Shown one piece after another: positions 34,511 to 42,359 of a DNA stretch of 64,000 nt. Source of the stretch: CALINB01 sp938045325 (lineage in GTDB: Bacteria; Pseudomonadota; Alphaproteobacteria; Rhodospirillales; CALINB01); the NCBI GenBank assembly GCA_038114465.1, contig JAYNQW010000001.1, positions 62,001 to 126,000 on the forward strand, written 5' to 3'. A program made the translations under genes and the position numbers. Under the pieces are notes generated by a model that was not told the origin of the DNA, searched no databases, and saw nothing but the letters and a program-made list of their open reading frames with translations. Position 1 is the first letter of the stretch. Each line of letters starts with the position of its first letter.

Positions 34511-35511
34511 CCGGCGGCAAACGACTTGCCGGCATTGCGGTTTTATTTTGTTTTATCGTCAGTTCCTGCGCGCCGACATTGAAAGTCCCGGGCCCGAATA
34601 CGGCAGCCCCGCGTTTTGACGGACAAACGTTTGTCACCGCCGATAACATCAAACTACCCGTCCGCACCTGGCAATCGACATTCGCCAAACCGCGTGCCGT
34701 GATCATCGCATTGCACGGTTTTAACGATTACAGTTTATTTTTCGATTCCCCCGGCAACTATCTCGCGGACGAAGGCATTATTTCATATGCCTACGATCAG
34801 CGCGGATTTGGCGCGACACCCCATCGCGGGTTTTGGGCCGGTGTCGATGCCTACACCAACGATCTCACGGTTTTTGCCCGCCTGGTGCGTTCCCGCCACC
34901 CAAAGCTGCCGGTCTATATTCTCGGCAACAGCATGGGCGGCGCCGTGACGTTAGCGGCAATGCAGCGGGCCTCGCCACCGCCCGTTGACGGCGTTATCCT
35001 CGCGGCATCCGCCGTGTGGGGCCGTAAGACCATGCCCTGGTACCAACGCTGGGTGCTGGCAATTGCCTCGCATACGGTGCCGTGGCTGACCCTGACCGGG
35101 CGTAGTTTACGCAAAGTGCCATCCGACAACATCGACATGCTGCGCGAGTTGTCACGCGATCCGCTGGTGATCAAGGAAACCCGGATCGATACGATCTACG
35201 GTCTGGTCAACCTCATGGATGCCGCGCTTGAAGCCTCATCCCACCTTAAGACGCCGGCCCTGATGCTCTATGGCAAAAAAGATGAAATCATCCCCGCCGA
35301 GCCAACCTACAAAGCTTTTCGTAAGGTCTTACGGGCGGCGCATCAAAACCAGACAATAGCCGTCTATCCGACGAGTTATCACATGATGCTGCGCGATCTT
35401 GCCGCCCATAAAGTGCTCAACGACATCGCTACGTGGATCATAGATAACAGCAAGCCCCTGCCGTCGAAGGCGGATCAACGCGCAAAACAAATACTTTCGA
35501 AGAAAAATTAA
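34507..35511 (+). CDS. Lipoprotein alpha/beta hydrolase (monoacylglycerol lipase / lysophospholipase-like)
   Basis: A 334-residue serine hydrolase with a lipoprotein signal (VSSC, Cys21) and hence an envelope location. ALHGFNDYSLFF, YDQRGFGATPHRGFW and the nucleophile elbow GNSMGGAV (about residue 140) are typical of the Hydrolase_4 lysophospholipase group; GKKDEIIP and YPTSYHMMLRD supply the acid and histidine. Its ATGA overlaps the ABC ATPase stop, so the two are translated together, possibly acting on one envelope lipid. The stop overlaps that of the convergent TPR gene. Confidence 0.85.
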   Translation: MTGGKRLAGIAVLFCFIVSSCAPTLKVPGPNTAAPRFDGQTFVTADNIKLPVRTWQSTFAKPRAVIIALHGFNDYSLFFDSPGNYLADEGIISYAYDQRGFGATPHRGFWAGVDAYTNDLTVFARLVRSRHPKLPVYILGNSMGGAVTLAAMQRASPPPVDGVILAASAVWGRKTMPWYQRWVLAIASHTVPWLTLTGRSLRKVPSDNIDMLRELSRDPLVIKETRIDTIYGLVNLMDAALEASSHLKTPALMLYGKKDEIIPAEPTYKAFRKVLRAAHQNQTIAVYPTSYHMMLRDLAAHKVLNDIATWIIDNSKPLPSKADQRAKQILSKKN

Positions 35512-36914
35512 ATCTCTACCACATCGAACGCGATACTGATGCGTGTGCCTTCGCCGGTATAGGGCACCGTATTGTGATAAAAATAAGAAGGAAACAGGAT
35601 ACACAAACCGTTTTGAGGGCGAATGCGTTCGACCAGAGGTTCACGCGCAATCTTGATTTCATCGTCGGGACGGCCGAACTCGATCCAGCCAGCATGCATT
35701 TGGTCATCGGCGCGGATATCGTCCGGCGCGGAAGCATAATAAACACCGCTCAGCCAAGCCGATGGATGGGTGTGCGCCACTTGATGCCCCTTCTCGCCCA
35801 TGACCACGGCCCACACGGTCAACGCCCAGTCTGATAATTTTCCAGCGATAAACGGATGCGCGTGATCGTCAGGCAATCCCTCGATATAACGGCGCACGGT
35901 GGCATTGATCAGTTTTTCAAAATCCGCCATCGGTCCTTTCGGCTCGCTCAAGAGATCGCCGGTATGCCCGCCGAAACGGGTAGCATGCTGGCTTTGTGAT
36001 CGCACCAGTGTCGGGTGATGGAGTACGTGCCCGGTAAGGGCCTCATTGAACGATGTTAAATCCGCGTATCCGTCCGGTGTGTCAATGACGTTCGATTGCA
36101 CGAAACGCTCACAGTCGAACAGCACTTTCGCTTCGGCCGTGCGGTCCATTTCCTGTAAAATCGCAGCCTTAAAAGCGAGCGCATCGACGTTGCCGGGAAA
36201 TTTCTCGAGAATCGTATCGCACAAAGCCAACGCGGCCTCGTGATCGCCTTCACGCACTAGACCGAGAAAAAAATCACCATAAATATCGGCATCATCCGGA
36301 GCCAAATTGATGGCGCGCTGAAAGTATGTGCGCGCTTCACCATGTTGGCCGGCCTTCGATAAAAACTCGGCTAAATTAACGTGCGCGCTAACGAATGATG
36401 AATCGCACTCAAGGGCTTTGCGGAACGCGGCCTCGGCCGCCGCTGCATTGCCTTGCTCGTTGAACTCGACGCCCAGACAATTATGGGCTTGCGCATTCCC
36501 CGGATCGATTTCGATGGCGCGCTGGAAATGGACGGCGGCTTCGCCAGGTTTTTCCAAATCTTTTAAGACGATACCGTATGCACAATGGGCTTCGACATTT
36601 TCCGGATCGAGACTGAGGCTTTTATGTATGTATGTTTCGGCTTCATCGAGCTTTTTCTGCACCCGTAACACATTGCCGAGCGCGAGTTGAATCTCCGGCA
36701 CATCGGGACGCAATTCAAGCGCCTTGCGGTAACAAATTTCGGCCTCGGCATGGCGAGCTTGGACATCAAGGGCCAAGCCCATCAAACCATATGCCTCGAA
36801 AAATTCCGGATTCACATCAAGGGCCTCGCCGTAGCACGCAAGCGCCTCATCGAGGCGGCCCGCCTCATGGTGCGCAAGGCCTTGCTGGAGAATTTGCTGT
36901 AAATCGGCGGACAT
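35508..36914 (-). CDS. TPR protein with C-terminal 2OG-Fe(II) oxygenase-like domain
   Basis: This 468-residue protein has about seven consecutive tetratricopeptide repeats (residues 1-245, e.g. GRLDEALACYGEALDVNPEF and PGEAAVHFQRAIEIDPGNAQ) followed by a putative 2-oxoglutarate/Fe(II) oxygenase domain. HTHPSAWLSGVYYASAP (about 382) and LFPSYFYHNTVPYTGEGTR (about 440) provide the expected His and Arg ligands of the 2OG-FeII_Oxy_5 type. Likely substrate: a protein or sugar held by the TPR array. It diverges from a phytanoyl-CoA dioxygenase-family gene across a 65-bp gap with a tandem repeat. Confidence 0.8.
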   Translation of the reverse strand: MSADLQQILQQGLAHHEAGRLDEALACYGEALDVNPEFFEAYGLMGLALDVQARHAEAEICYRKALELRPDVPEIQLALGNVLRVQKKLDEAETYIHKSLSLDPENVEAHCAYGIVLKDLEKPGEAAVHFQRAIEIDPGNAQAHNCLGVEFNEQGNAAAAEAAFRKALECDSSFVSAHVNLAEFLSKAGQHGEARTYFQRAINLAPDDADIYGDFFLGLVREGDHEAALALCDTILEKFPGNVDALAFKAAILQEMDRTAEAKVLFDCERFVQSNVIDTPDGYADLTSFNEALTGHVLHHPTLVRSQSQHATRFGGHTGDLLSEPKGPMADFEKLINATVRRYIEGLPDDHAHPFIAGKLSDWALTVWAVVMGEKGHQVAHTHPSAWLSGVYYASAPDDIRADDQMHAGWIEFGRPDDEIKIAREPLVERIRPQNGLCILFPSYFYHNTVPYTGEGTRISIAFDVVEI

Positions 36915-36915
36915 A

Positions 36916-36951
36916 GTAAATTTAGCTACCTGGGTAAATTTGGTTACCTGG
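36916..36951. repeat. Tandem 18-bp direct repeat in a divergent promoter gap
   Basis: Two adjacent copies, GTAAATTTAGCTACCTGG and GTAAATTTGGTTACCTGG, differ at two positions. They fill half of the 65-bp gap between the TPR-oxygenase gene and the phytanoyl-CoA dioxygenase-like gene. Possible operator iterons or a small duplication. Confidence 0.7.
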
Positions 36952-36979
36952 ATTTGTTGACGACATCAACTTAGCCGAA

Positions 36980-37843
36980 ATGCCGACTGAAAATTATAAG
37001 AAATTAACGCCCGAACAAGCGGAAACCTTTCATCGTGACGGTTTCGTTTTTCCCGTCGACGTTCTCACGGCGGACGAACTCGCCTATTTCAACGACGGGA
37101 TTAAGCGCACTGAAGCCCGCATCGGCGGCTCGCTCATGGGTTTTGAGGGAAAATACCGCGCGAATTTGCATCTCTTGTGCAAATGGGCCAACGATCTCGT
37201 GCGCCACCCGGCGGTGCTCGATGCGGTCGAGGACCTGATCGGACCCGATATCCTGGTCTGGACCAGCCGGTTTTTCATCAAAGAAGCACACCAGGAAGAT
37301 GGTGCGGCCTGGCACCAAGATGTGACTTATTTTGATCTCGATCCGCCAGACATGGTAACGCCATGGATCGCCTTATCCGACGCTCCCGTTGAAAGCGGCT
37401 GTATGGAAGCGGTTCCCGGCAGTCCTAGCCTTGGTCAACTGCAGCATCAATCGGGCATCGCCAAATCGAGTCTTAATCTCGGCGGCCAAGCCATCATCGA
37501 TGATTTCGATCACAGCAATACCGTGTTTGGAGCCTTAAAGGCCGGCGAAATGTCGGTTCATCACTGCCGCACGGTGCACCGCTCGGGCGGCAACCATTGC
37601 AATTTTCGGCGGATCGGCCTTGCCATTCCCTATATCCCCACGTACGTGAAACGCCCGCGCGGCATACGCATGCCGGCGATGCTGGTGCGCGGCCAAGACA
37701 AGTACGGCCATTTTGATCTCATCGAGGGCGCGACGGACGACTTTGCCGACAATGCGGCGAAGCTGCACGACCAAGTGTTCGACATGTACGTCGCCGCACA
37801 CAAGGAGCAACGCGAACGCCACGAAGCGGCGCTGCCGGCATAA
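36980..37843 (+). CDS. Phytanoyl-CoA dioxygenase (PhyH) family protein
   Basis: A 287-residue non-heme Fe(II)/2-oxoglutarate oxygenase. AAWHQDVTYFDLDPP (about residue 110) holds the HxD iron ligands, PGSPSLGQLQH follows the metal site, and SVHHCRTVHRSGGN plus RRIGLAIPYIP hold the distal histidine and the 2-oxoglutarate arginine. Bacterial members hydroxylate many small molecules, including ectoine, halogenated substrates and phosphonates; the substrate here is not identifiable. It diverges from the TPR-oxygenase. Confidence 0.85.
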   Translation: MPTENYKKLTPEQAETFHRDGFVFPVDVLTADELAYFNDGIKRTEARIGGSLMGFEGKYRANLHLLCKWANDLVRHPAVLDAVEDLIGPDILVWTSRFFIKEAHQEDGAAWHQDVTYFDLDPPDMVTPWIALSDAPVESGCMEAVPGSPSLGQLQHQSGIAKSSLNLGGQAIIDDFDHSNTVFGALKAGEMSVHHCRTVHRSGGNHCNFRRIGLAIPYIPTYVKRPRGIRMPAMLVRGQDKYGHFDLIEGATDDFADNAAKLHDQVFDMYVAAHKEQRERHEAALPA

Positions 37844-37853
37844 TTAAATTTTG

Positions 37854-38780
37854 TTATGACAGCGCATCGAAGATCGGCAGCCCGAATTTCTTCTTATACG
37901 CATCAAAAAGCGGTGATACTTTTTCGATAAACGCGGCGCGTTCTTCATCGGTTAAACGAACAATTTCGGCATCGCCCGCTTCAAGCTCAGCCAGCACCTG
38001 ATCATCTTCCGCCAGCGCCAGCGCCCGTTGTACCCGTGTTGCTTCGCGGGCGGCCTCATCGACGGCGCGCTGCACATCCGCGGGCCAGGAGTTATAAATG
38101 TCGGCATTACACAAATGTTGAATGACACCGCAAATGTGTCCGCTCAACGTAAGATAAGGGTGATGCTGCTGAAGACCGAAATCGCGGATAACAGCCAGAG
38201 GGTTTTCCTGTGCATCCACATCACCGGTAGCGACGGTGTCGAGAAATTCCTTGATATCCATCGAGCACGGCTCAAACCCGAGCGCGCAAAACGCGTTTTC
38301 CAAAAACTCGCTGAGTTGAAGGCGTATACGCAGGCCCTGACAATCTTCAGGTGTGCGGATCGGCCGCACCTTGTTCGTCAAATGCCGAATACCGTTATCC
38401 CACAGCCCGAGCACCCGGAAAGGGGTTTGCGCATGCATCTTTTCCTTTACGGTATTACCGAAATCGCCATCGAGGGCCCGATACAGTTTGGCCCGGTCTT
38501 GAATGAAAAACGGCAGCTCGAACAATTGAAATTCGGGAATGATGTCGGAAAATCGGATCGTCCCTATATAAAAGCAGGTCAATTCGCCGCGTTCCATCAT
38601 CGGCAGCAGGTCACCCGATTGATAGCCGAGGTCCAGCACGGACGGAATCAGCTCGAACCGTATGCGATCACCAAGGTATTGCTTGAGGGCGGCACCGAAC
38701 GTGCGCGCGGCCTCGGTGTGGATCGAGTTCTGCCCTTTATAGCCGCCGAAACGGATCGTAATCGGTTCCATGCCCGTCAT
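37854..38780 (-). CDS. TRAP transporter DctP-type solute-binding protein lacking a signal peptide
   Basis: The 308-residue product has the DctP fold: ITIRFGGYKGQNSIHTEAA at the N-terminus, MERGELTCFYIGTIRFSDI, LWDNGIRHLTNKVRPIRTPE (the characteristic mid-protein segment) and LSGHICGVIQHLCNADIYNS. The usual signal peptide is absent: the mature-like domain begins within ten residues of the ATG, and the upstream in-frame codons are not hydrophobic. No TRAP permease (DctQM) is nearby. It may be a cytoplasmic ligand-binding relative or a decayed, relocated gene. A start three codons downstream (MEPITI) is equally possible. Confidence 0.78.
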   Translation of the reverse strand: MTGMEPITIRFGGYKGQNSIHTEAARTFGAALKQYLGDRIRFELIPSVLDLGYQSGDLLPMMERGELTCFYIGTIRFSDIIPEFQLFELPFFIQDRAKLYRALDGDFGNTVKEKMHAQTPFRVLGLWDNGIRHLTNKVRPIRTPEDCQGLRIRLQLSEFLENAFCALGFEPCSMDIKEFLDTVATGDVDAQENPLAVIRDFGLQQHHPYLTLSGHICGVIQHLCNADIYNSWPADVQRAVDEAAREATRVQRALALAEDDQVLAELEAGDAEIVRLTDEERAAFIEKVSPLFDAYKKKFGLPIFDALS

Positions 38781-38799
38781 TATAGGGCGTGCTGACCGC

Positions 38800-38829
38800 T
38801 TGCCTAGCCGATAGGCTTTGGCCTATGGT
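38800..38829 (+). promoter_or_regulatory. Possible promoter of tRNA-Arg
   Basis: TTGCCT (38800-38805) and TATGGT (38824-38829) are 18 nt apart and place a start near 38836, 14 nt before the tRNA. A small dyad ATAGGC-TTTG-GCCTAT (38811-38826) overlaps it. Confidence 0.4.
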
Positions 38830-38849
38830 CCCCCCATTCGGCGACCCAA

Positions 38850-38926
<77 letters not shown>

Positions 38927-38982
38927 TTCTCACCATGATGATTGATGGCCACCGCCCATAAGCTATTGAGCCGAGGCGAGTG

Positions 38983-39465
38983 CTAGGCGTTGCAAGATAA
39001 GCCGATTCTATTTTCCGGTTTGGGCTGACTGACAAAATTCAGCCAAAATTCCGACATCGCAGAAATTATTTTACTGAGTTGCTTAAAGTTCGAAGGCTTA
39101 ACCACATAGGCATTCGCACCATTTTCGTAGCAATGCCACATATCGGCTTCGTCGTTCGACGTCGTCATGGTTACGATGGGAATCGTCTTAAACTTATGGT
39201 GCGACTTCAGCACTTCAAGAATTTCCCGGCCATCGACTCTGGGCATATTAAGATCGAGAATAATCAAGGCCGGCAAAGGATCATTTACCAATTCGGCAAA
39301 CGGTCCTTGGCGGTACAAGAACTCAAGCAGTTCTTCGCCGTCGCCCACAAAATGAAACGGGTTCGCAATTTTGTTTTCCTCGAATGCCTCTTTAATCAAC
39401 AAACGATCATCAGGATCGTCTTCAGCAATCAAGATGGACATATTTTTTTTATGCAGTGTGTTCAT
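38983..39465 (-). CDS. Response regulator receiver protein (Rcp1-like, single domain)
   Basis: From the ATG at 39465 the product is 160 residues. It is one CheY-like receiver: MSILIAEDDPDDRLLI gives the acidic pocket, LIILDLNMPRVDGREIL the phospho-acceptor Asp, and VVKPSNFKQL the conserved Lys. The long loop after the first helix (FVGDGEELLEFLYRQGP) is typical of receivers paired with phytochrome-like kinases. There is no output domain. Its start overlaps the end of the kinase gene by 17 nt, so it is the kinase's cognate partner. Confidence 0.9.
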   Translation of the reverse strand: MNTLHKKNMSILIAEDDPDDRLLIKEAFEENKIANPFHFVGDGEELLEFLYRQGPFAELVNDPLPALIILDLNMPRVDGREILEVLKSHHKFKTIPIVTMTTSNDEADMWHCYENGANAYVVKPSNFKQLSKIISAMSEFWLNFVSQPKPENRIGLSCNA

Positions 39466-41212
39466 GGACTGCTCTTTCAAGCTCCCGTTCATCAATCACG
39501 GTGTTGACCCTGCCAATGAACGGTGAATGAGCTGGTTTTTCATCTGCTGGTGACTGAATCATAGGCAAATCAATCGTAAAAGTAGCCCCTTCGCCGGGAG
39601 CACTCTCGGCTTTAATCGTGCCGCTGTGGCGCAACACAATTTTTTCGCAGACGGCTAAGCCAACACCGGTACCAGCATATTTATCCCGGCCATGAAGGCG
39701 TTGAAAAATGTTAAAGATCTGCTTTGCATATTTCTGCTCAAATCCAATCCCATTATCTTGGATTTGAATTCGGCAAATTACCGGCAGACAATCATGAAGG
39801 CCTTGTTGGTCTTCATTCAAAATTTTAGCGCCAATTTGAATAATCGGGGGAACTTTTTCACGCCGATACTTAAGGCCGTTGGCAATTAAATTTTGAAAGA
39901 GTTGTTGCATTTGCACGGCATCAGCATCAAGGGTTGGCAAATCGCCGACAATGACATGCCCGCCCGCCTCTTGAATACTGATCTCAAGGTCACTGAGAAC
40001 ATCTTCAACGACGGATTGCAAATTGATTTTCTTAAAAGGCCGGCCTTGAGAAGAAACTCGTGAAAAAGATAACAAATCCTGAACCAGTGTCTGCATCCGA
40101 TTACCTGAATCGATAATTCGAGAAAGATAATCTTGCGCCTCATCATCCAGCTTAGCATTGTGCTTAGTTAGCAGGCGATCAGCGAAAGCTTGAATCTTGC
40201 GGCAAGGCTCCTGAAGATCATGAGAGGCCGCATAAGCAAATTGCTGGAGCTCTTCATTTGAGCGCTCAAGCTCCTTGGTATATTGAATAAGTTCATTGGC
40301 CGAATGATCCCGGTTCATGATAATCGACGCAAGCCGGGCGGCAGACTTAAGATCTTGAATTTGATTATCATTGGGCAGGGCCGGGTAATTGTAATACATC
40401 CCGAAGGCGCCTAAGACCTTGCCCGAGGCGTTTTTAATGGGCTCGGACCAACAGCACCGCATGCCATGGGGAAGAGCAACATGTTTTATTTTTGCCCATT
40501 TTGGATCCGTCTCAATGTTTTCAACATAAACGCTTTCGCCGGTATAGGTGGACGTACCGCACGAACCAACATTGGGGCCGTTCTCCAAACCATTGACCGC
40601 GTCGCAGTATTCCTTCGGCAGACTTGGCGCACCGCCGTGCATCAGTTTATTGCCAACGAGAACAAGCATTGAACAACGCAAGCCCGGATGACGCGATTCG
40701 TATAAAAGCGCGATGGCGTCATAGATATCACTGGCCGCCTTACCCGCGGCGATCATTTCCAGGATATTTGATGTTTCTAGGATGAACTGTTCAGATTTTT
40801 TTCGCTCCGTGATGTCCACATGGGTTCCAACAAGGCGATTCGGTTTCTCATTGGATTCGGCGTGCGCAAGAAAAGCACGGGACAAAACATAAACAATGCT
40901 ACCGTCCTTATGAATCATGCGCATTTCTACTTCAAATGATTCAGAACGGCCCTCTAAATAATCTTGTGCCTTTTCCAGCACATAATCACGATCGTCCGGA
41001 TGAACATGGGCCTTCCAAGAGTCGATCGTAGCTTGAAGTTCATCCTCATTGTACCCCAGCATGCTTTTCCAACGGGGCGAGTAATAAACTTCATTTGTTT
41101 CCAGATTCCAGTCCCACACCCCATCATTGGACCCGCGCATCGCTAAGGAAATTCGCTCTTCATTGTCACAAATTTCACTACTCTTTAATTGCGCCGTTGC
41201 TCCATGAGCCAT
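39449..41212 (-). CDS. PAS-GAF sensor histidine kinase
   Basis: From the MAHGATAQL start the protein has 587 residues. A PAS domain with PAC motif (about 20-145: GSNDGVWDWNLETNEVYYSP; HVDITERKKSEQF) is followed by a GAF domain (about 150-305: GPNVGSCGTSTYTGESVYVE), a HisKA-type dimerisation helix with phospho-His in YAASHDLQEPCRKIQAF (about 330) and an HATPase domain (QDNGIGFEQKYAKQIFNIFQ; GTGVGLAVCEKIV). No membrane span is clear, so it is likely soluble. The frame extends to a TTG at 41335 with an AGGGG site, giving a longer alternative. DNA here looks AT-richer than flanks. Signal unknown. Confidence 0.87.
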   Translation of the reverse strand: MAHGATAQLKSSEICDNEERISLAMRGSNDGVWDWNLETNEVYYSPRWKSMLGYNEDELQATIDSWKAHVHPDDRDYVLEKAQDYLEGRSESFEVEMRMIHKDGSIVYVLSRAFLAHAESNEKPNRLVGTHVDITERKKSEQFILETSNILEMIAAGKAASDIYDAIALLYESRHPGLRCSMLVLVGNKLMHGGAPSLPKEYCDAVNGLENGPNVGSCGTSTYTGESVYVENIETDPKWAKIKHVALPHGMRCCWSEPIKNASGKVLGAFGMYYNYPALPNDNQIQDLKSAARLASIIMNRDHSANELIQYTKELERSNEELQQFAYAASHDLQEPCRKIQAFADRLLTKHNAKLDDEAQDYLSRIIDSGNRMQTLVQDLLSFSRVSSQGRPFKKINLQSVVEDVLSDLEISIQEAGGHVIVGDLPTLDADAVQMQQLFQNLIANGLKYRREKVPPIIQIGAKILNEDQQGLHDCLPVICRIQIQDNGIGFEQKYAKQIFNIFQRLHGRDKYAGTGVGLAVCEKIVLRHSGTIKAESAPGEGATFTIDLPMIQSPADEKPAHSPFIGRVNTVIDERELERAVHEHTA

Positions 41213-41407
41213 GACTAACATTCCCGCAGATATTGTCGTTTGAGGAGAAGGATTTGAAATTCGCTTACAATCGGTTTTCAAGAATTTAAAAACCGCGAAG
41301 ACCATCTCAGCGGCACACAGCCGTCTTGTATTCAATTCCCCTGGTTATGGGACGTAAGTAACAATATTCAGCGTGGGATTCATACTGCGATTTCCCGCAG
41401 AAATCTT

Positions 41408-41440
41408 AGGGTTTACCCTTATTCACCTAGGGGATTCCCT
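41408..41440. promoter_or_regulatory. Two AGGG-N4-CCCT dyads 21 bp apart upstream of the kinase gene
   Basis: AGGG-TTTA-CCCT (41408-41419) and AGGG-GATT-CCCT (41429-41440) are exactly 21 bp apart, two helical turns, between the end of the SirB1-type gene and the kinase start. Neither is followed by a T tract, arguing against a terminator. A cooperative operator is plausible. Confidence 0.4.
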
Positions 41441-41442
41441 AG

Positions 41443-42273
41443 TTATTGCAGCTGGGCGCGCATGGCGTTCAGGAGCGCCTGGAAACGCGGCACGTAGGGC
41501 TGAGCAGCGGGCTCGGCCATGAAGTTTTCCGCCATTTCGATGGCCGCTTTCACTTGGCCCTGGCGCGACAGCAAGATGACCCGCTCGAACCACAAACCGG
41601 GATGCTCGGGTGAGAACAGCGTCATGCGCGACAGCATTTCGAGAGCACGCTCAATATTACCGGTCTCGACAGCGCGGATTTTAATATTGTTCTGCAAACG
41701 CACCAGCACATCGCGGTTGTCGATTCGGTTGCAATAGCGCATGTCGAAGGCCGCGTCCGCGCCAAGCAGTTTTTTCACGAGGCCGCGCAAGTCATCAACC
41801 GCCAGCACACGGCATCCGTTGAACGGATCGATAATCAACGGATCGCGCGATTCGTGCAAACGCAATAAAAAATGCGACGGAAAGTAGGTGCCGGCGATGG
41901 ACCAGCCTTGGGACCGCCCCATATGCAAACATAAAATGCCTAATGCAACGGGCAGCCCTTTGCGGCGCTCGATGACACGGATCAGGTTTGCGTTTTGCAT
42001 ATCGTCATAGGTCTCGGTATCGCCGCCATATCCGAAATCCTCAACCAGCACGGCGCCTAAGGCCGCCGCCTTTTGCTCCGGTGTTTCGGCGCCTTCAGCC
42101 GCGCGTCCCACCGCAATCGACAACTCGGTCAAATGCGCACGGTAAGGCTCAAGGTCTTTATCCGGGAAATCGAGGGCCCCTAGCAATAATGCCGCCTCGC
42201 CGATATCGATAACACCATCGGGTAGCGTGCCGATAATACGCAGTGACTTTTCGATGACGTTTTGATCGTTCAA
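41443..42273 (-). CDS. SirB1-family protein (transglutaminase-like fold plus TPR)
   Basis: The 276-residue protein belongs to the SirB1/DUF1347-type family. LIRVIERRKGLPVALGILCLH (about 104) and SIAGTYFPSHFLLRLHESRDPL form the transglutaminase-like core, where the catalytic Cys is not evident (GSRSQGW-type region instead), and the C-terminal third is TPR-like (TGNIERALEMLSRMTLFSPEH). The family is widespread in proteobacteria and its biochemical role is not settled. It diverges from a putative lipoprotein gene with a 5-86 nt gap, depending on that gene's start. Confidence 0.8.
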   Translation of the reverse strand: MNDQNVIEKSLRIIGTLPDGVIDIGEAALLLGALDFPDKDLEPYRAHLTELSIAVGRAAEGAETPEQKAAALGAVLVEDFGYGGDTETYDDMQNANLIRVIERRKGLPVALGILCLHMGRSQGWSIAGTYFPSHFLLRLHESRDPLIIDPFNGCRVLAVDDLRGLVKKLLGADAAFDMRYCNRIDNRDVLVRLQNNIKIRAVETGNIERALEMLSRMTLFSPEHPGLWFERVILLSRQGQVKAAIEMAENFMAEPAAQPYVPRFQALLNAMRAQLQ

Positions 42274-42359
42274 TATTTTTGCTCCGGTTATTGAAAAACT
42301 ATCATATTATTGAAGACATTCATGTGAATTCACAAAAACGACCGGCCATTCAACGATTC

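Noticed and set aside
41388..41440. Small hairpins after the SirB1-type gene as a terminator
   Set aside because: None is followed by a T tract on the minus strand; the 21-bp spacing fits an operator better.
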